Shown here: piece by piece, positions 8,625 to 16,249 of the stretch
How the letters are laid out: each line of letters begins with the position of its first letter
Numbering within the stretch: position 1 is the stretch's first letter
Source: Nostoc sp. NMS9
GTDB lineage: Bacteria; Cyanobacteriota; Cyanobacteriia; Cyanobacteriales; Nostocaceae
DNA: 64,000 nt
Assembly: GCF_017114995.1 (NCBI RefSeq)
Contig: NZ_JABXKL010000092.1
Span: 1 to 64,000 of the forward strand
Direction: 5' to 3'
The notes under the pieces: model-generated
The model's database searches: none
What the model saw: only the letters and a program-made list of their open reading frames with translations
What the model was told of the DNA's origin: nothing
Translations under genes and position numbers: made by a program

Positions 8625-9350
8625 ATGACAGTCTCCACTGCATCTAGAAACCAAGCGATCGCTTTTGACTTAGAAAAATTAAATGAGCAATTTGAAACTG
8701 CCACTCCCAAAGAAATACTGGCATGGTCTATAGAGAATATCCCAACGGGACTGGTGCAAACAAGCGCCTTTAACGTGGATGACATGATAATTACTCATAT
8801 TCTTTACAGTGAACTGAAGCATCCCGTTCCTGTGATCTTTCTCGATACCTTGCACCACTTCCCTGAAAGCTTAGAATTAGTAGCCAAAGCCATACAAATC
8901 TACAACCTGGATTTGCAAACTTACAAAACTCCAGATGTAGACACCCGCGAAGCCTTTGAAGCCAAATACGGCGACAAACTCTGGGACAAAGATATTGCCC
9001 AATTCCACCACATTACAAAAATTGAACCACTGCTACGGGGTCTAGACGAACTCAACAGTGTCGCTTGGATCACTGGACGCCGCCGGGACCAAGCAGTAAC
9101 CCGTGCGAATATGCCCATATTTGAATTAGACGCTAAAGGTCGGCTGAAAGTAAATCCCATAGCTACTTGGACACGTCAAGACAGCTGGCTTTATGTAGCT
9201 GAACATGGAGTCATCTACAACCCCCTTCACGACCAAGGTTATCCCAGCATAGGCGACCAACCCATTACTACCAAAGTAGGCGAAGGCGAAGACGAACGCG
9301 CTGGACGCTGGCGGGGAAGTGAGAAAACAGAATGTGGAATTCATATTTAG
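8625..9350 (+). CDS. cysH: Phosphoadenylyl-sulfate (PAPS) reductase
   Basis: A cytoplasmic enzyme of 241 residues that reduces activated sulfate to sulfite in assimilatory sulfate reduction. The PP-loop-type core includes TSAFNVDDMIITH and VIFLDTLHHFPES. ITGRRRDQAVTRA is the substrate-binding segment. The C-terminal ECGIHI carries the catalytic cysteine C237. The cysteine pairs that bind an Fe-S cluster in APS reductases are absent, which points to a thioredoxin-dependent PAPS reductase. It stands alone, without other cys genes, though a sulfate-type binding protein gene lies about 5.7 kb downstream. Confidence 0.93.
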   Translation: MTVSTASRNQAIAFDLEKLNEQFETATPKEILAWSIENIPTGLVQTSAFNVDDMIITHILYSELKHPVPVIFLDTLHHFPESLELVAKAIQIYNLDLQTYKTPDVDTREAFEAKYGDKLWDKDIAQFHHITKIEPLLRGLDELNSVAWITGRRRDQAVTRANMPIFELDAKGRLKVNPIATWTRQDSWLYVAEHGVIYNPLHDQGYPSIGDQPITTKVGEGEDERAGRWRGSEKTECGIHI

Positions 9351-10094
9351 TTATTAGTCATCTTTGAAAATGAGTGTAGAGACGTAGCAGTACTACGTCT
9401 CTACAAGGGTTTGAGGCAACGAATAATGGTTATATTAATTTCTGGAGATGTCTATAGTCATTGGTCATTTGTTGCACTGCTATTAAATCCAGCCAAACTA
9501 ACACAACAACCAAAACCAGTTCAATCAGGTAAGCTTTACTAGATATGATTCCTAGAACTACAATATTAATCACACCGAAAAACCAAATAAAGTAGTTACA
9601 CCCTGTCTAGTATCGTTATAGCTGAGTTTACGGGCAATAAAAATTATACAGGAGTATTCCTCACAAGCGCTTACAACCTCCACCAATTTAAGCACTTACT
9701 TGGTGTAAGGTATTCTCTAGACCTGTAATGCTTGTTAGGTAAACGGATTGGGGATGGCAACCTCATTTACTTTCTGGGGTAGTGTCCGGTGTATGCGACT
9801 TATTATGGACAGTCTACCGCGCTACAAGCCCCATTATTTCGTCAAGAGACACGCCACTAACAAGTTATTGCGAACAGTTATCAATTGATAAATACGTTTA
9901 TCTTGGCTCAATGCTAAATAGGGGACGATTGCCCAAAAAACTGTGCTAAAGGCAGTCACGATCATTGTCGAGTCCATTACTGAAGATTAGCTGTATCTCC
10001 GACTGCGTTAAAACCTTTGCACTAGTGCTAAAACATTTTCGTTACTAAAAATTTTATTTACTTTTAACAAATAAGCTTACTTTTAAAGTTGTTT
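9351..10094. other. Intergenic region with a hairpin repeat; possible small ORF
   Basis: This stretch of 744 bases has no convincing gene. It begins with a hairpin repeat (separate entry). A minus-strand frame of 47 codons (9977-9834, starting MDSTMIVTAFSTVFWAIVPYLA) would give one hydrophobic helix. It has no clear ribosome site or terminator, so I do not call it. The rest shows no recognisable motif. Confidence 0.4.
9376..9404. repeat. GTAGAGACG dispersed hairpin, also a possible cysH terminator
   Basis: GTAGAGACGTAG and CTACGTCTCTAC form a perfect 12-bp stem with a 5-base loop. It lies 26 bases after cysH. Related copies occur at 54576-54603 and 54786-54814, the latter sharing the trailing CTACAAGGGTT, so this is a dispersed palindromic repeat family. 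It may also end the cysH transcript, but there is no U tract. Confidence 0.65.
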
Positions 10095-10721
10095 TCATAG
10101 CATCTCCTGCAACCGCTGATAAAGGCTTTCTGGAACAGTAAAAGATGCATTACGCATTCCATCTACCAGATCCTGAAGCAGTTCTCTTGGAGGTTGCATT
10201 TCACTAACCCAATCAGTGAGAATATCTGGAATCGTTAGGAAGGAAATGCTCAAAGCTTGCGCTGCTTGGCAAGCTCTCTCATCGCTAGATAGGAAAACAG
10301 ATGTGAGTAGCGTTCTCTCAGAGAGTACCAAGCAAGCTGCTTCACCACGACCTATGCCATACAACTCCCCAAGTCTTTCTCGTCTGGGGAGTTCTTCTAT
10401 TTGCAACGGTTCAATAAAAAGACTCCCCGCCTGGATATGGCGGGGAATCTGTGTTGCGTTCTGAAGGCGAACTTGGAACCGTTGCCCTTGAAGTCCTGGC
10501 AGAGTTTGAGCTTTGCGTAGGGCGTAGCGTAGTCCTCTAGCCAATTCACTCAAATCCTCATCGGATACATTAGGGGGTAGGCTGTTTTCATCTTGGTTGT
10601 AGACTTCAGTTGGAAAGCAAGCCAATGAGGTTTTTAATGCTGACAGTAAAATGTCAATTCCTTGAGGGTGAGCGAATGCAAAGACACGTAAGACAACTGT
10701 ATCCAGAACAAATTTAGGCAT
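10095..10721 (-). CDS. PIN-domain protein, probable toxin-like nuclease
   Basis: A protein of 208 residues. It opens with KFVLDTVVLRVFA (D7), has GIGRGEAACLVL (E127) and ends the fold with FLSSDERACQAA (D147). This D...E...D order, with the GEA and DERA contexts, is that of PIN-domain ribonucleases of the DUF3368/VapC type. The longer middle section is unusual compared with the roughly 130-150 residues of simple VapC toxins. The ATG at 10721 overlaps the end of the upstream XRE-ImmA gene by 8 bases, so the two are translationally coupled. A 23-residue extension to 10790 is possible but would run deep into that gene. Inferred role: the effector partner of the regulator/protease. Confidence 0.65.
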   Translation of the reverse strand: MPKFVLDTVVLRVFAFAHPQGIDILLSALKTSLACFPTEVYNQDENSLPPNVSDEDLSELARGLRYALRKAQTLPGLQGQRFQVRLQNATQIPRHIQAGSLFIEPLQIEELPRRERLGELYGIGRGEAACLVLSERTLLTSVFLSSDERACQAAQALSISFLTIPDILTDWVSEMQPPRELLQDLVDGMRNASFTVPESLYQRLQEML

Positions 10722-11910
10722 AGACTTCCTCAGAATCTTCGGCAACCTCTCCATAGAGCCGATCCTCCAATTCGAGGTCACTGATTCCAAGGTTCTCAGC
10801 TACTTTTCTAAGAGAAAGTAGTCCTTTCTCAAGTGCTTGATAGCTCAACTCCACAAAAATTCTAGGTAAGCGATCTTCAGGTGCTAGAGGACGGACACCA
10901 AACTCGTAAGGTAATGGGCTATAACCTAATGATTTAGCTAGAGTAACTGGCTTTACGCCCTTAAATACATCCTTAGAAGCACCTAACTTGCGACCTGTCT
11001 CTAATCGATGAACAGCCGCTTTATAACTCACCCCAAAATAACGAGCAATATGAATCACTTCTTCAGGGTGCTTTACAGTTTTGATTGTCATTGCTTCTAG
11101 CCTTTCTTGCAGACCTTCTTGGGGAATCAGGAAGTAAGAGGCAAAGCGATCCGCTAACTCTTCTAATGGCTCAGATGTTTGTTCAGAAACACGACAGAGA
11201 ACTGCCGGACGGTTCCAGTGAAACAAGCTATGAGCTATTTCATGACTCAGAGTAAAAGGATAACGAGTATAAGCTTGAGTCTCATTGAAGACAATAATGG
11301 CACCGAGATATGGATGCAGAAAGAAAAGACCTGAAAGAGCTTCGTCCCCTTCTCCCAAAGGAATCGCAAAAACTTGATACCCTTGAGCGTCTAGAAAACT
11401 TTTGACATTTAGTAATGGCGCAATTCCTAAGTTGTAATAACGGCGAACTCTCTGAGCCAATTCTGCTATTTGGTAATCGCTGTATTTTTGGTTAGGAAGT
11501 GCAGCAAATGGATGATGCGGCATTCCGGGGAAAGGGATGGCTGTTAGTCGATATAGATCCTCCAAAACGTGAATAAGCCGAATTAATTTGGTAATTCCTG
11601 CTTTGCTAACAGATGCCAAAGTTTGAGCCATTGTCCGCAAGGCTGTCTCCCAGTCAGATTGCTCCTGCTGGTTTGTTGCATCGAGTGCTGCAAAGAAGTA
11701 AGTGACAGGCACTCCATATAGTCGAGCAATCCGCTCTAGCGTTAAGGCTTCAATTCTGCGCTTACCAGTCTCGTACTGACTGAGAGCAGCAGAGGTAATC
11801 CCCAATGCTTGAGCAGCCTCCCCTTGGGAAAAGCTACTTAACTCACGAGCCTGTCTTAGCCGCTCACCTAAAGCAAGTTCAGGTGATGCACGGTCAGAGA
11901 AATTATGCAT
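10714..11910 (-). CDS. XRE-family regulator with ImmA/IrrE metallopeptidase domain
   Basis: A protein of 398 residues. An N-terminal helix-turn-helix (about residues 10-70: LRQARELSSFSQGEAAQALG, then SALSQYE-like ALSQYETGKRRIEALT) is followed by a central ImmA/IrrE zinc-peptidase domain with SHEIAHSLFHW (HExxH). The C-terminal part has a second small helical region. Family members act as site-specific proteases or as antitoxin-like regulators of mobile elements and stress. The ATG at 11910 is preceded by AAAGGTGA at a good distance. A GTG at 11919 and an ATG at 11916 are alternatives. It overlaps the PIN gene by 8 bases, forming a two-gene module. Upstream DNA is AT-rich with TTATTTTA runs that could hold its own operator. 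Confidence 0.85.
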   Translation of the reverse strand: MHNFSDRASPELALGERLRQARELSSFSQGEAAQALGITSAALSQYETGKRRIEALTLERIARLYGVPVTYFFAALDATNQQEQSDWETALRTMAQTLASVSKAGITKLIRLIHVLEDLYRLTAIPFPGMPHHPFAALPNQKYSDYQIAELAQRVRRYYNLGIAPLLNVKSFLDAQGYQVFAIPLGEGDEALSGLFFLHPYLGAIIVFNETQAYTRYPFTLSHEIAHSLFHWNRPAVLCRVSEQTSEPLEELADRFASYFLIPQEGLQERLEAMTIKTVKHPEEVIHIARYFGVSYKAAVHRLETGRKLGASKDVFKGVKPVTLAKSLGYSPLPYEFGVRPLAPEDRLPRIFVELSYQALEKGLLSLRKVAENLGISDLELEDRLYGEVAEDSEEVYA

Positions 11911-12081
11911 AAACATCACCTTTTGTCAATTATTTAACAGTTTGTTATTTTATTTTAATGACATATTTTATTTTAACAGATAAGATATTCTTGAACATAC
12001 TACATCTAGTATTCAGCATTGTCTTAGAAACTCAGATGTAGAGCAACTAACTATTTCGATTTCGCCCAGGAGGTGATCAGA

Positions 12082-12249
12082 ATGGCGAAGAATAGAGATA
12101 ATGGCTACCGTCGTGGAGCAGTAGACAACCGTAGTCAAGTCTTCAATCCCGTGACTAATCAGTGGGTGAAGCGTGACACCAATACAGGACGGTTTATAGA
12201 TGTGAAACAAGATGGAAAACCGTTTAAGGGAGTTCGTAAAGAAGACTAA
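12082..12249 (+). CDS. Conserved small basic protein, 55 residues
   Basis: The ATG at 12082 has a near-perfect Shine-Dalgarno sequence, AGGAGGTG, 7 bases upstream. The 55-codon frame starts MAKNRDNGYRRGAV and contains QVFNPVTNQWVKRD, TGRFIDVK and PFKGVRKED. It is very basic and soluble. I recall very similar small proteins of unknown function in many cyanobacteria and other bacteria, with the same NRDNGYR...GRF...KGVRKE pattern. It is divergent from the XRE-ImmA gene and has a short inverted repeat after its stop. The function is unknown. Confidence 0.85.
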   Translation: MAKNRDNGYRRGAVDNRSQVFNPVTNQWVKRDTNTGRFIDVKQDGKPFKGVRKED

Positions 12250-12270
12250 GCGTTGAGTTTAGCAACAGTA

Positions 12271-12297
12271 GGGAAGCAATCACCTTGAGAGCTTCCC
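12271..12297. terminator. Weak hairpin after the 55-residue protein gene
   Basis: GGGAAGC and GCTTCCC form a 7-bp stem around a 13-base loop, starting 22 bases after the TAA. There is no U tract, so it may be a pause or end-stabilising structure rather than a full intrinsic terminator. Confidence 0.4.
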
Positions 12298-12566
12298 TCA
12301 TCAAGTCGGTTGTTAGATTCACAATTAAAAACATCCTTGGAGATTCTTGAATGATTATCAATTTTTTGCGATCGCGATTCATAGGTTGGGGGAATCCTGT
12401 AAATCAGTATATTTGCTGCAAAGAAATTCACCTTGTACTTAAATATAATTTTTAGCGATACCTGCGGCACACTGCGTGAACGCACGTTTTTTGCCCGATC
12501 TCACAAAATCGCGTTGCTCCATTAATCATTAGTCATTAGTATTTAGACAAATGACTAAAGACAAAT
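12298..12566. other. Spacer before sbcD, no gene seen
   Basis: AT-rich sequence with one GCGATCGC at about 12368 and short ATTAGTCATTAGT direct repeats at 12525-12550 just before sbcD. The minus-strand ORF here has no family features. Confidence 0.4.
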
Positions 12567-13820
12567 ATGATTAAAATCCTCCATCTCTCTGACATCCACA
12601 TGGGAAGCGGTTTCTCCCACGGACGAATTAATCCGGCAACGGGATTAAATACACGATTGGAGGATTTTGTCAATACATTGTCTATATGTATTGACCGAGC
12701 ACTTACAGATACTGTTGATATGGTGATATTTGGTGGTGATGCTTTCCCAGATGCTACACCACCGCCTTATGTACAACAAGCTTTTGCTAGCCAGTTTCGC
12801 CGTCTCATGGATGCCAATATTCCGACAGTGCTGTTAGTAGGCAACCATGACCAACATTCCCAAGGACAGGGAGGAGCGAGTTTAAATATTTACCGCACTT
12901 TGGGAGTGCCAGGGTTTGTTGTTGGTGATACATTAACTACGCACTGTATCGAAACCCGCAATGGCAAAGTGCAAGTAATTACCCTGCCTTGGCTGACTCG
13001 TTCAACTTTGATGACTCGTCAAGAGACTGAAGGTTTGTCTTTGGCGGAAGTCAACCAACTATTAACGGAACGTCTGCGAGTTGTTTTAGAAGGGGAAGTT
13101 CGCCGTCTTGACCCCGATGTACCTACTATCCTTTTGGCTCACTTGATGGCTGACAATGCTACCTTGGGTGCAGAACGATTTTTGGCAGTAGGTAAAGGTT
13201 TTACTCTACCCCTATCTTTGCTGACGCGACCTTGTTTTGATTATGTAGCGTTGGGACACGTTCACCGCCACCAAAATCTGAATAAATTCAACAACCCACC
13301 GGTAATTTATCCAGGGAGTATTGAACGAGTAGATTTTAGCGAAGAAAAAGAAGACAAAGGCTATGTAATGCTGGAACTGGAGCGGGGAAGGGCTGAGTGG
13401 GAATTTTGTCCCTTAACAGTTCGGACTTTCCAAACCATTGAGGTGGATATCTCAAAAGCAGATGAGCCGCAAGTGTTGTTAATGAAAGCGATCGCCAAGT
13501 ATGATATTCAAGATGCTGTAGTGCGGCTAATTTACAAACTCCGCTCTGAACAGATGGATTTGATTGACAGTTCCTCTCTACATACTGCTTTATGTCCTGC
13601 TCATACCTACACCATTCAAGCAGAATTAGTGAGTCAATTAGCCAGACCCCGGATTCCTGAATTGAGTGCAAGTAGTAGCATCGACCCAATGGAAGCGTTG
13701 AAAACTTACTTGAATAACCGCGAAGACCTGAAAGACATCGCAGCATCAATGATGGACGCAGCGCAGAAGTTGCTAGCAGATGAAGTGGAAGTTTGGCTGG
13801 AAGCAGCAACTAATGAGTAG
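12567..13820 (+). CDS. sbcD: DNA double-strand-break nuclease subunit SbcD (Mre11 family)
   Basis: A protein of 417 residues with the five metallophosphoesterase motifs of SbcD/Mre11 in order: SDIHMG (D-x-H), FGGDAFPD, GNHDQH, LLAHLMADN and LGHVHRHQ. These bind the two Mn ions of the nuclease. The C-terminal third is the cap and SbcC-interaction region. It normally works with the SMC-like ATPase SbcC to open hairpins and process DNA ends. No sbcC is adjacent here, so the partner must lie elsewhere. The ATG at 12567 gives the expected N-terminus. A stretch of about 42 bases within the gene (13488-13529) has a degenerate copy in the intergenic DNA at 14678-14720. Confidence 0.88.
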   Translation: MIKILHLSDIHMGSGFSHGRINPATGLNTRLEDFVNTLSICIDRALTDTVDMVIFGGDAFPDATPPPYVQQAFASQFRRLMDANIPTVLLVGNHDQHSQGQGGASLNIYRTLGVPGFVVGDTLTTHCIETRNGKVQVITLPWLTRSTLMTRQETEGLSLAEVNQLLTERLRVVLEGEVRRLDPDVPTILLAHLMADNATLGAERFLAVGKGFTLPLSLLTRPCFDYVALGHVHRHQNLNKFNNPPVIYPGSIERVDFSEEKEDKGYVMLELERGRAEWEFCPLTVRTFQTIEVDISKADEPQVLLMKAIAKYDIQDAVVRLIYKLRSEQMDLIDSSSLHTALCPAHTYTIQAELVSQLARPRIPELSASSSIDPMEALKTYLNNREDLKDIAASMMDAAQKLLADEVEVWLEAATNE

Positions 13821-13862
13821 GATAAAGCCAATTAATTTGCTATACTCCACTTCCCAAAACTT

Positions 13863-14492
13863 ATGACGCAAACAATTCAAGCAAAGATCATAGACTTACG
13901 CTACTTAATCGATAACTTTGGTATTCAGTTAGTTTTAGATGGCTCATTTTTCAGTGAATGGCAAGAAGATTTACCAGAAATTAATGATTTAGATAAACAA
14001 CTTTTAGACAAGGTGAAAATGGGTTATTTAAATCTTCTTAATTACCCGCCTTTACTAGAAGATATAGTTAGAATGGCAGTTGTAGACCCATTACTTTTCA
14101 TTGGGGGTTTTTATCTAGCTCCGTTTTATGTAAAATCAGAAGAATCTATAGATATTGCTGTGCCAGATGAAGATGTAATCATCAAAGGTAGAATAGATAC
14201 CTTAGTTTTAAAAGAGCAATTTTGGGTAATGATTATTGAGTCTAAAAGAGCTTCCTTTTCAGTGGAACAAGGACTAGCACAAATTCTTGCTTATATGTTA
14301 GGAAATCGGTATACTGATAAACCCAGTTTTGGTATGATTGCCACGGGAAGCGAGTTTATTTTTGTCAAATTAGTGAAAGGAAATCTACCGCGTTATGCTT
14401 TATCAAAGGGTTTTTTGATGCGAAACCCTGAAAATGAATTGTACGACGTGATCCGCATACTCAAGCATCTGACTCGCTTGGAGAGTGCTTGA
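13863..14492 (+). CDS. PD-(D/E)XK nuclease-fold protein, restriction-subunit-like
   Basis: A soluble protein of 209 residues. The core GRIDTLV...MIIESKRA places D112 and E126-x-K128 in the PD-(D/E)XK order, followed by SVEQGLAQILAYM, the usual helix after the active site. This family is common in cyanobacteria and is often labelled restriction endonuclease subunit R or Uma2-like, but it has no helicase or methylase partner here. It follows sbcD by 42 bases on the same strand, so the two may be cotranscribed and share a role in DNA metabolism. That is inference from position only. An inverted repeat, GAGTGCTTgAAGCACTC, spans the stop codon. Confidence 0.65.
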   Translation: MTQTIQAKIIDLRYLIDNFGIQLVLDGSFFSEWQEDLPEINDLDKQLLDKVKMGYLNLLNYPPLLEDIVRMAVVDPLLFIGGFYLAPFYVKSEESIDIAVPDEDVIIKGRIDTLVLKEQFWVMIIESKRASFSVEQGLAQILAYMLGNRYTDKPSFGMIATGSEFIFVKLVKGNLPRYALSKGFLMRNPENELYDVIRILKHLTRLESA

Positions 14493-14499
14493 AGCACTC
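14483..14499. terminator. Hairpin over the stop codon of the PD-(D/E)XK gene
   Basis: GAGTGCTT-g-AAGCACTC is a perfect 8-bp inverted repeat that includes the TGA stop. There is no clear U tract, so its role in termination is uncertain. Confidence 0.35.
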
Positions 14500-14677
14500 A
14501 GAGTGTAAAACTAGCGATGCTTTCATTAATAATGTTTACAGATCATCTGCTTTTGAGAGTTAGACATTATACACAGATAATAGAGAGTCGTAATGAGCGC
14601 ACTCACCTAATTATATGTTCTACCAATAAGGGCGATCACATTGCTAAATCCCAGCATACCTTGATTCAGTAGTGAGT

Positions 14678-14720
14678 GCGATCGCTAAATTCTGATATTC
14701 AAGATGCTGTAGTGCAGCTA
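14678..14720 (+). repeat. Partial duplicate of an internal sbcD segment
   Basis: The segment beginning GCGATCGCTAAATTC and ending GTAGTGCAGCTA matches sbcD 13488-13529 with one indel and a few substitutions. It includes an exact run of 23 bases from TGATATTC to GTAGTGC. It is too long to be chance and is not part of a known repeat type in this window. Confidence 0.7.
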
Positions 14721-14964
14721 CTTTGTTTTCAAAACAGCTTTACAAGCTAAAAAAAGCTGATTTTTTAATCCAGCTTGGTATTAATCATCACATATTATTT
14801 AGCAAAATTATGTATTGATGCAATCGGGTTTTTCGCTTTCTAGCAGAAAAAAGGCGTTTTTTGAAATTCCTTGGTAAATCAGATTTATTGCTACTATTGC
14901 TCACTTAGTAAAAAAATTGAAGTCAGATGATAAATATTATTCTATAATACCCTATAATTTTTAT

Positions 14965-14990
14965 TACGGTATCCGTCTACAAATACCGTA
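14965..14990. promoter_or_regulatory. Inverted repeat upstream of sbpA
   Basis: TACGGTAT and ATACCGTA form a perfect 8-bp inverted repeat with a 10-base spacer, ending 19 bases before the sbpA start. The position would suit an operator or a leader hairpin. It does not look like a PhoB box. Confidence 0.45.
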
Positions 14991-15009
14991 GATTTAGGGG
15001 TGAATTCTG

Positions 15010-16164
15010 ATGGGCAAGTGGCAACAACCGACACAATTAAGTAAATTCCTAAGTGAGGGGATGCAGGCTTATGTTATGAAGGCTTTGCAGAGCATACAAT
15101 CATATCAACACGCAATTAAAAGTTGGTTGAATGGACACAGTGTACAAAGCTTTGTAAGTCTGTTCCTTATAAGTATTTTTTTGAGTATAGCAGTTACCTC
15201 CTGTTCTGGAAGCAGTTCAGCTAGCAAAAATGATGTTAAGTTAAAACTCGTTTCATTCTCTGTCACCAAAGCCGCTCATGACCAGATAATTCCCAAATTT
15301 ATCGAAAAGTGGAAGCAAGAACACAACCAAAATGTCACATTTGAGCAAAGTTATGGTGGTTCTGGCGCTCAAGCGGCTGCTGTGATTAACGGTTCCCAAG
15401 AAGCAGATATAGTACATTTGGCACTTCCCCTGGATGTCAACAAAATTCAACAAGCAGGTTTAATTAAATCAGGTTGGGAAACTAAAGCACCGAGAAGTGG
15501 TATTGTTAGCAAATCGGTTGCTGCGATCGTCACTCGCGAAGGCAACCCGAAAGGCATTCAGACTTGGGCAGACTTGGCAAAAGATGGCGTGAAAGTAATT
15601 GCAGCTAACCCAAAAACTTCTGGTATTGCTATCTGGGAATTCTTGGCTTTTTGGGGTTCGGTGAGCCTAACGGGAGGTGACGAAGCCACAGCATTAGATT
15701 ATGTCACCAAAGTTTATAAAAATACCCCTATCTTAACGAAAGATGCCCGTGAAGCAAGCGATTTATTTTTCCAAAAAGGTCAGGGAGATGTCTTAATTAA
15801 CTACGAAAATGAGGTAATTTTGGCACAAAGAACTGGTACGAAGTTGCCTTACATTATACCAAAAATCAATATTTCCATTGATAATCCTGTAGCTATAGTC
15901 GATAAAAACGCCGATAAGCACGGTACAAGAGAAGTTGCACAAGCATTTGTTGATTTCCTTTACTCGACAGAAGCTCAACGGGAATTTGCAAAATTACAAT
16001 ATCGTCCTGTTAACCCCACCGTTACCCAAGAAGTAGCATCACAACATCCCCCAATTGAAACTTTATTCACATCTCAAGATTTAGGTGGTTGGGATATTAT
16101 TCAGAAAAAGTTTTTTGGAGAGGGGGCAATTTTTGACAAAGTTCAAGCTGCCAGTAAAGTATGA
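15010..16164 (+). CDS. sbpA: Sulfate-type ABC transporter substrate-binding lipoprotein
   Basis: A periplasmic binding protein of 384 residues. A long cytoplasmic-looking N-terminus is followed by a hydrophobic signal (about 46-62) and a lipobox ending in VTSC. The mature part reads LVSFSVTKAAHD, FEQSYGGSGAQAAAV, SVAAIVTREGNPKGI, VIAANPKTSG and GDVLINYENEV, the conserved pattern of SbpA/CysP-type sulfate-thiosulfate binding proteins. The start at 15010 has AGGGGTGA upstream. M18 and M23 are alternatives giving a shorter leader. Its position is unusual: pstS starts 86 bases later on the same strand and no cysT/cysW/cysA follow. It could bind sulfate or another tetrahedral anion. Confidence 0.85.
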   Translation: MGKWQQPTQLSKFLSEGMQAYVMKALQSIQSYQHAIKSWLNGHSVQSFVSLFLISIFLSIAVTSCSGSSSASKNDVKLKLVSFSVTKAAHDQIIPKFIEKWKQEHNQNVTFEQSYGGSGAQAAAVINGSQEADIVHLALPLDVNKIQQAGLIKSGWETKAPRSGIVSKSVAAIVTREGNPKGIQTWADLAKDGVKVIAANPKTSGIAIWEFLAFWGSVSLTGGDEATALDYVTKVYKNTPILTKDAREASDLFFQKGQGDVLINYENEVILAQRTGTKLPYIIPKINISIDNPVAIVDKNADKHGTREVAQAFVDFLYSTEAQREFAKLQYRPVNPTVTQEVASQHPPIETLFTSQDLGGWDIIQKKFFGEGAIFDKVQAASKV

Positions 16165-16249
16165 TATCTATATTTTTCGTGCAGGATTATCTACTAGCCG
16201 ATAGCCAAGTATAAGGAATTCTTCAGTCACTTTACTCAATTGATAATTT

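Larger units (their letters stand above)
14500..15009. other. Leader of the sbpA-pst operon; sbcD fossil and inverted repeat
   Basis: This gene-free spacer of about 510 bases contains a degenerate sbcD fragment (14678-14720), a TTTTTTAATCCAGCTT segment, and a TACGGTAT/ATACCGTA inverted repeat (separate entry). I looked for Pho boxes (tandem CTTAACCT-like octamers) and saw none. Confidence 0.5.

Noticed and set aside
9834..9977. 47-residue hydrophobic minus-strand ORF
   Set aside because: No ribosome site, no terminator and no recognised family. It is mentioned in the spacer entry but not called.
14500..15009. Pho box upstream of the sbpA-pst genes
   Set aside because: I looked for tandem CTTAACCT-like octamers with 3-base spacing and found none.
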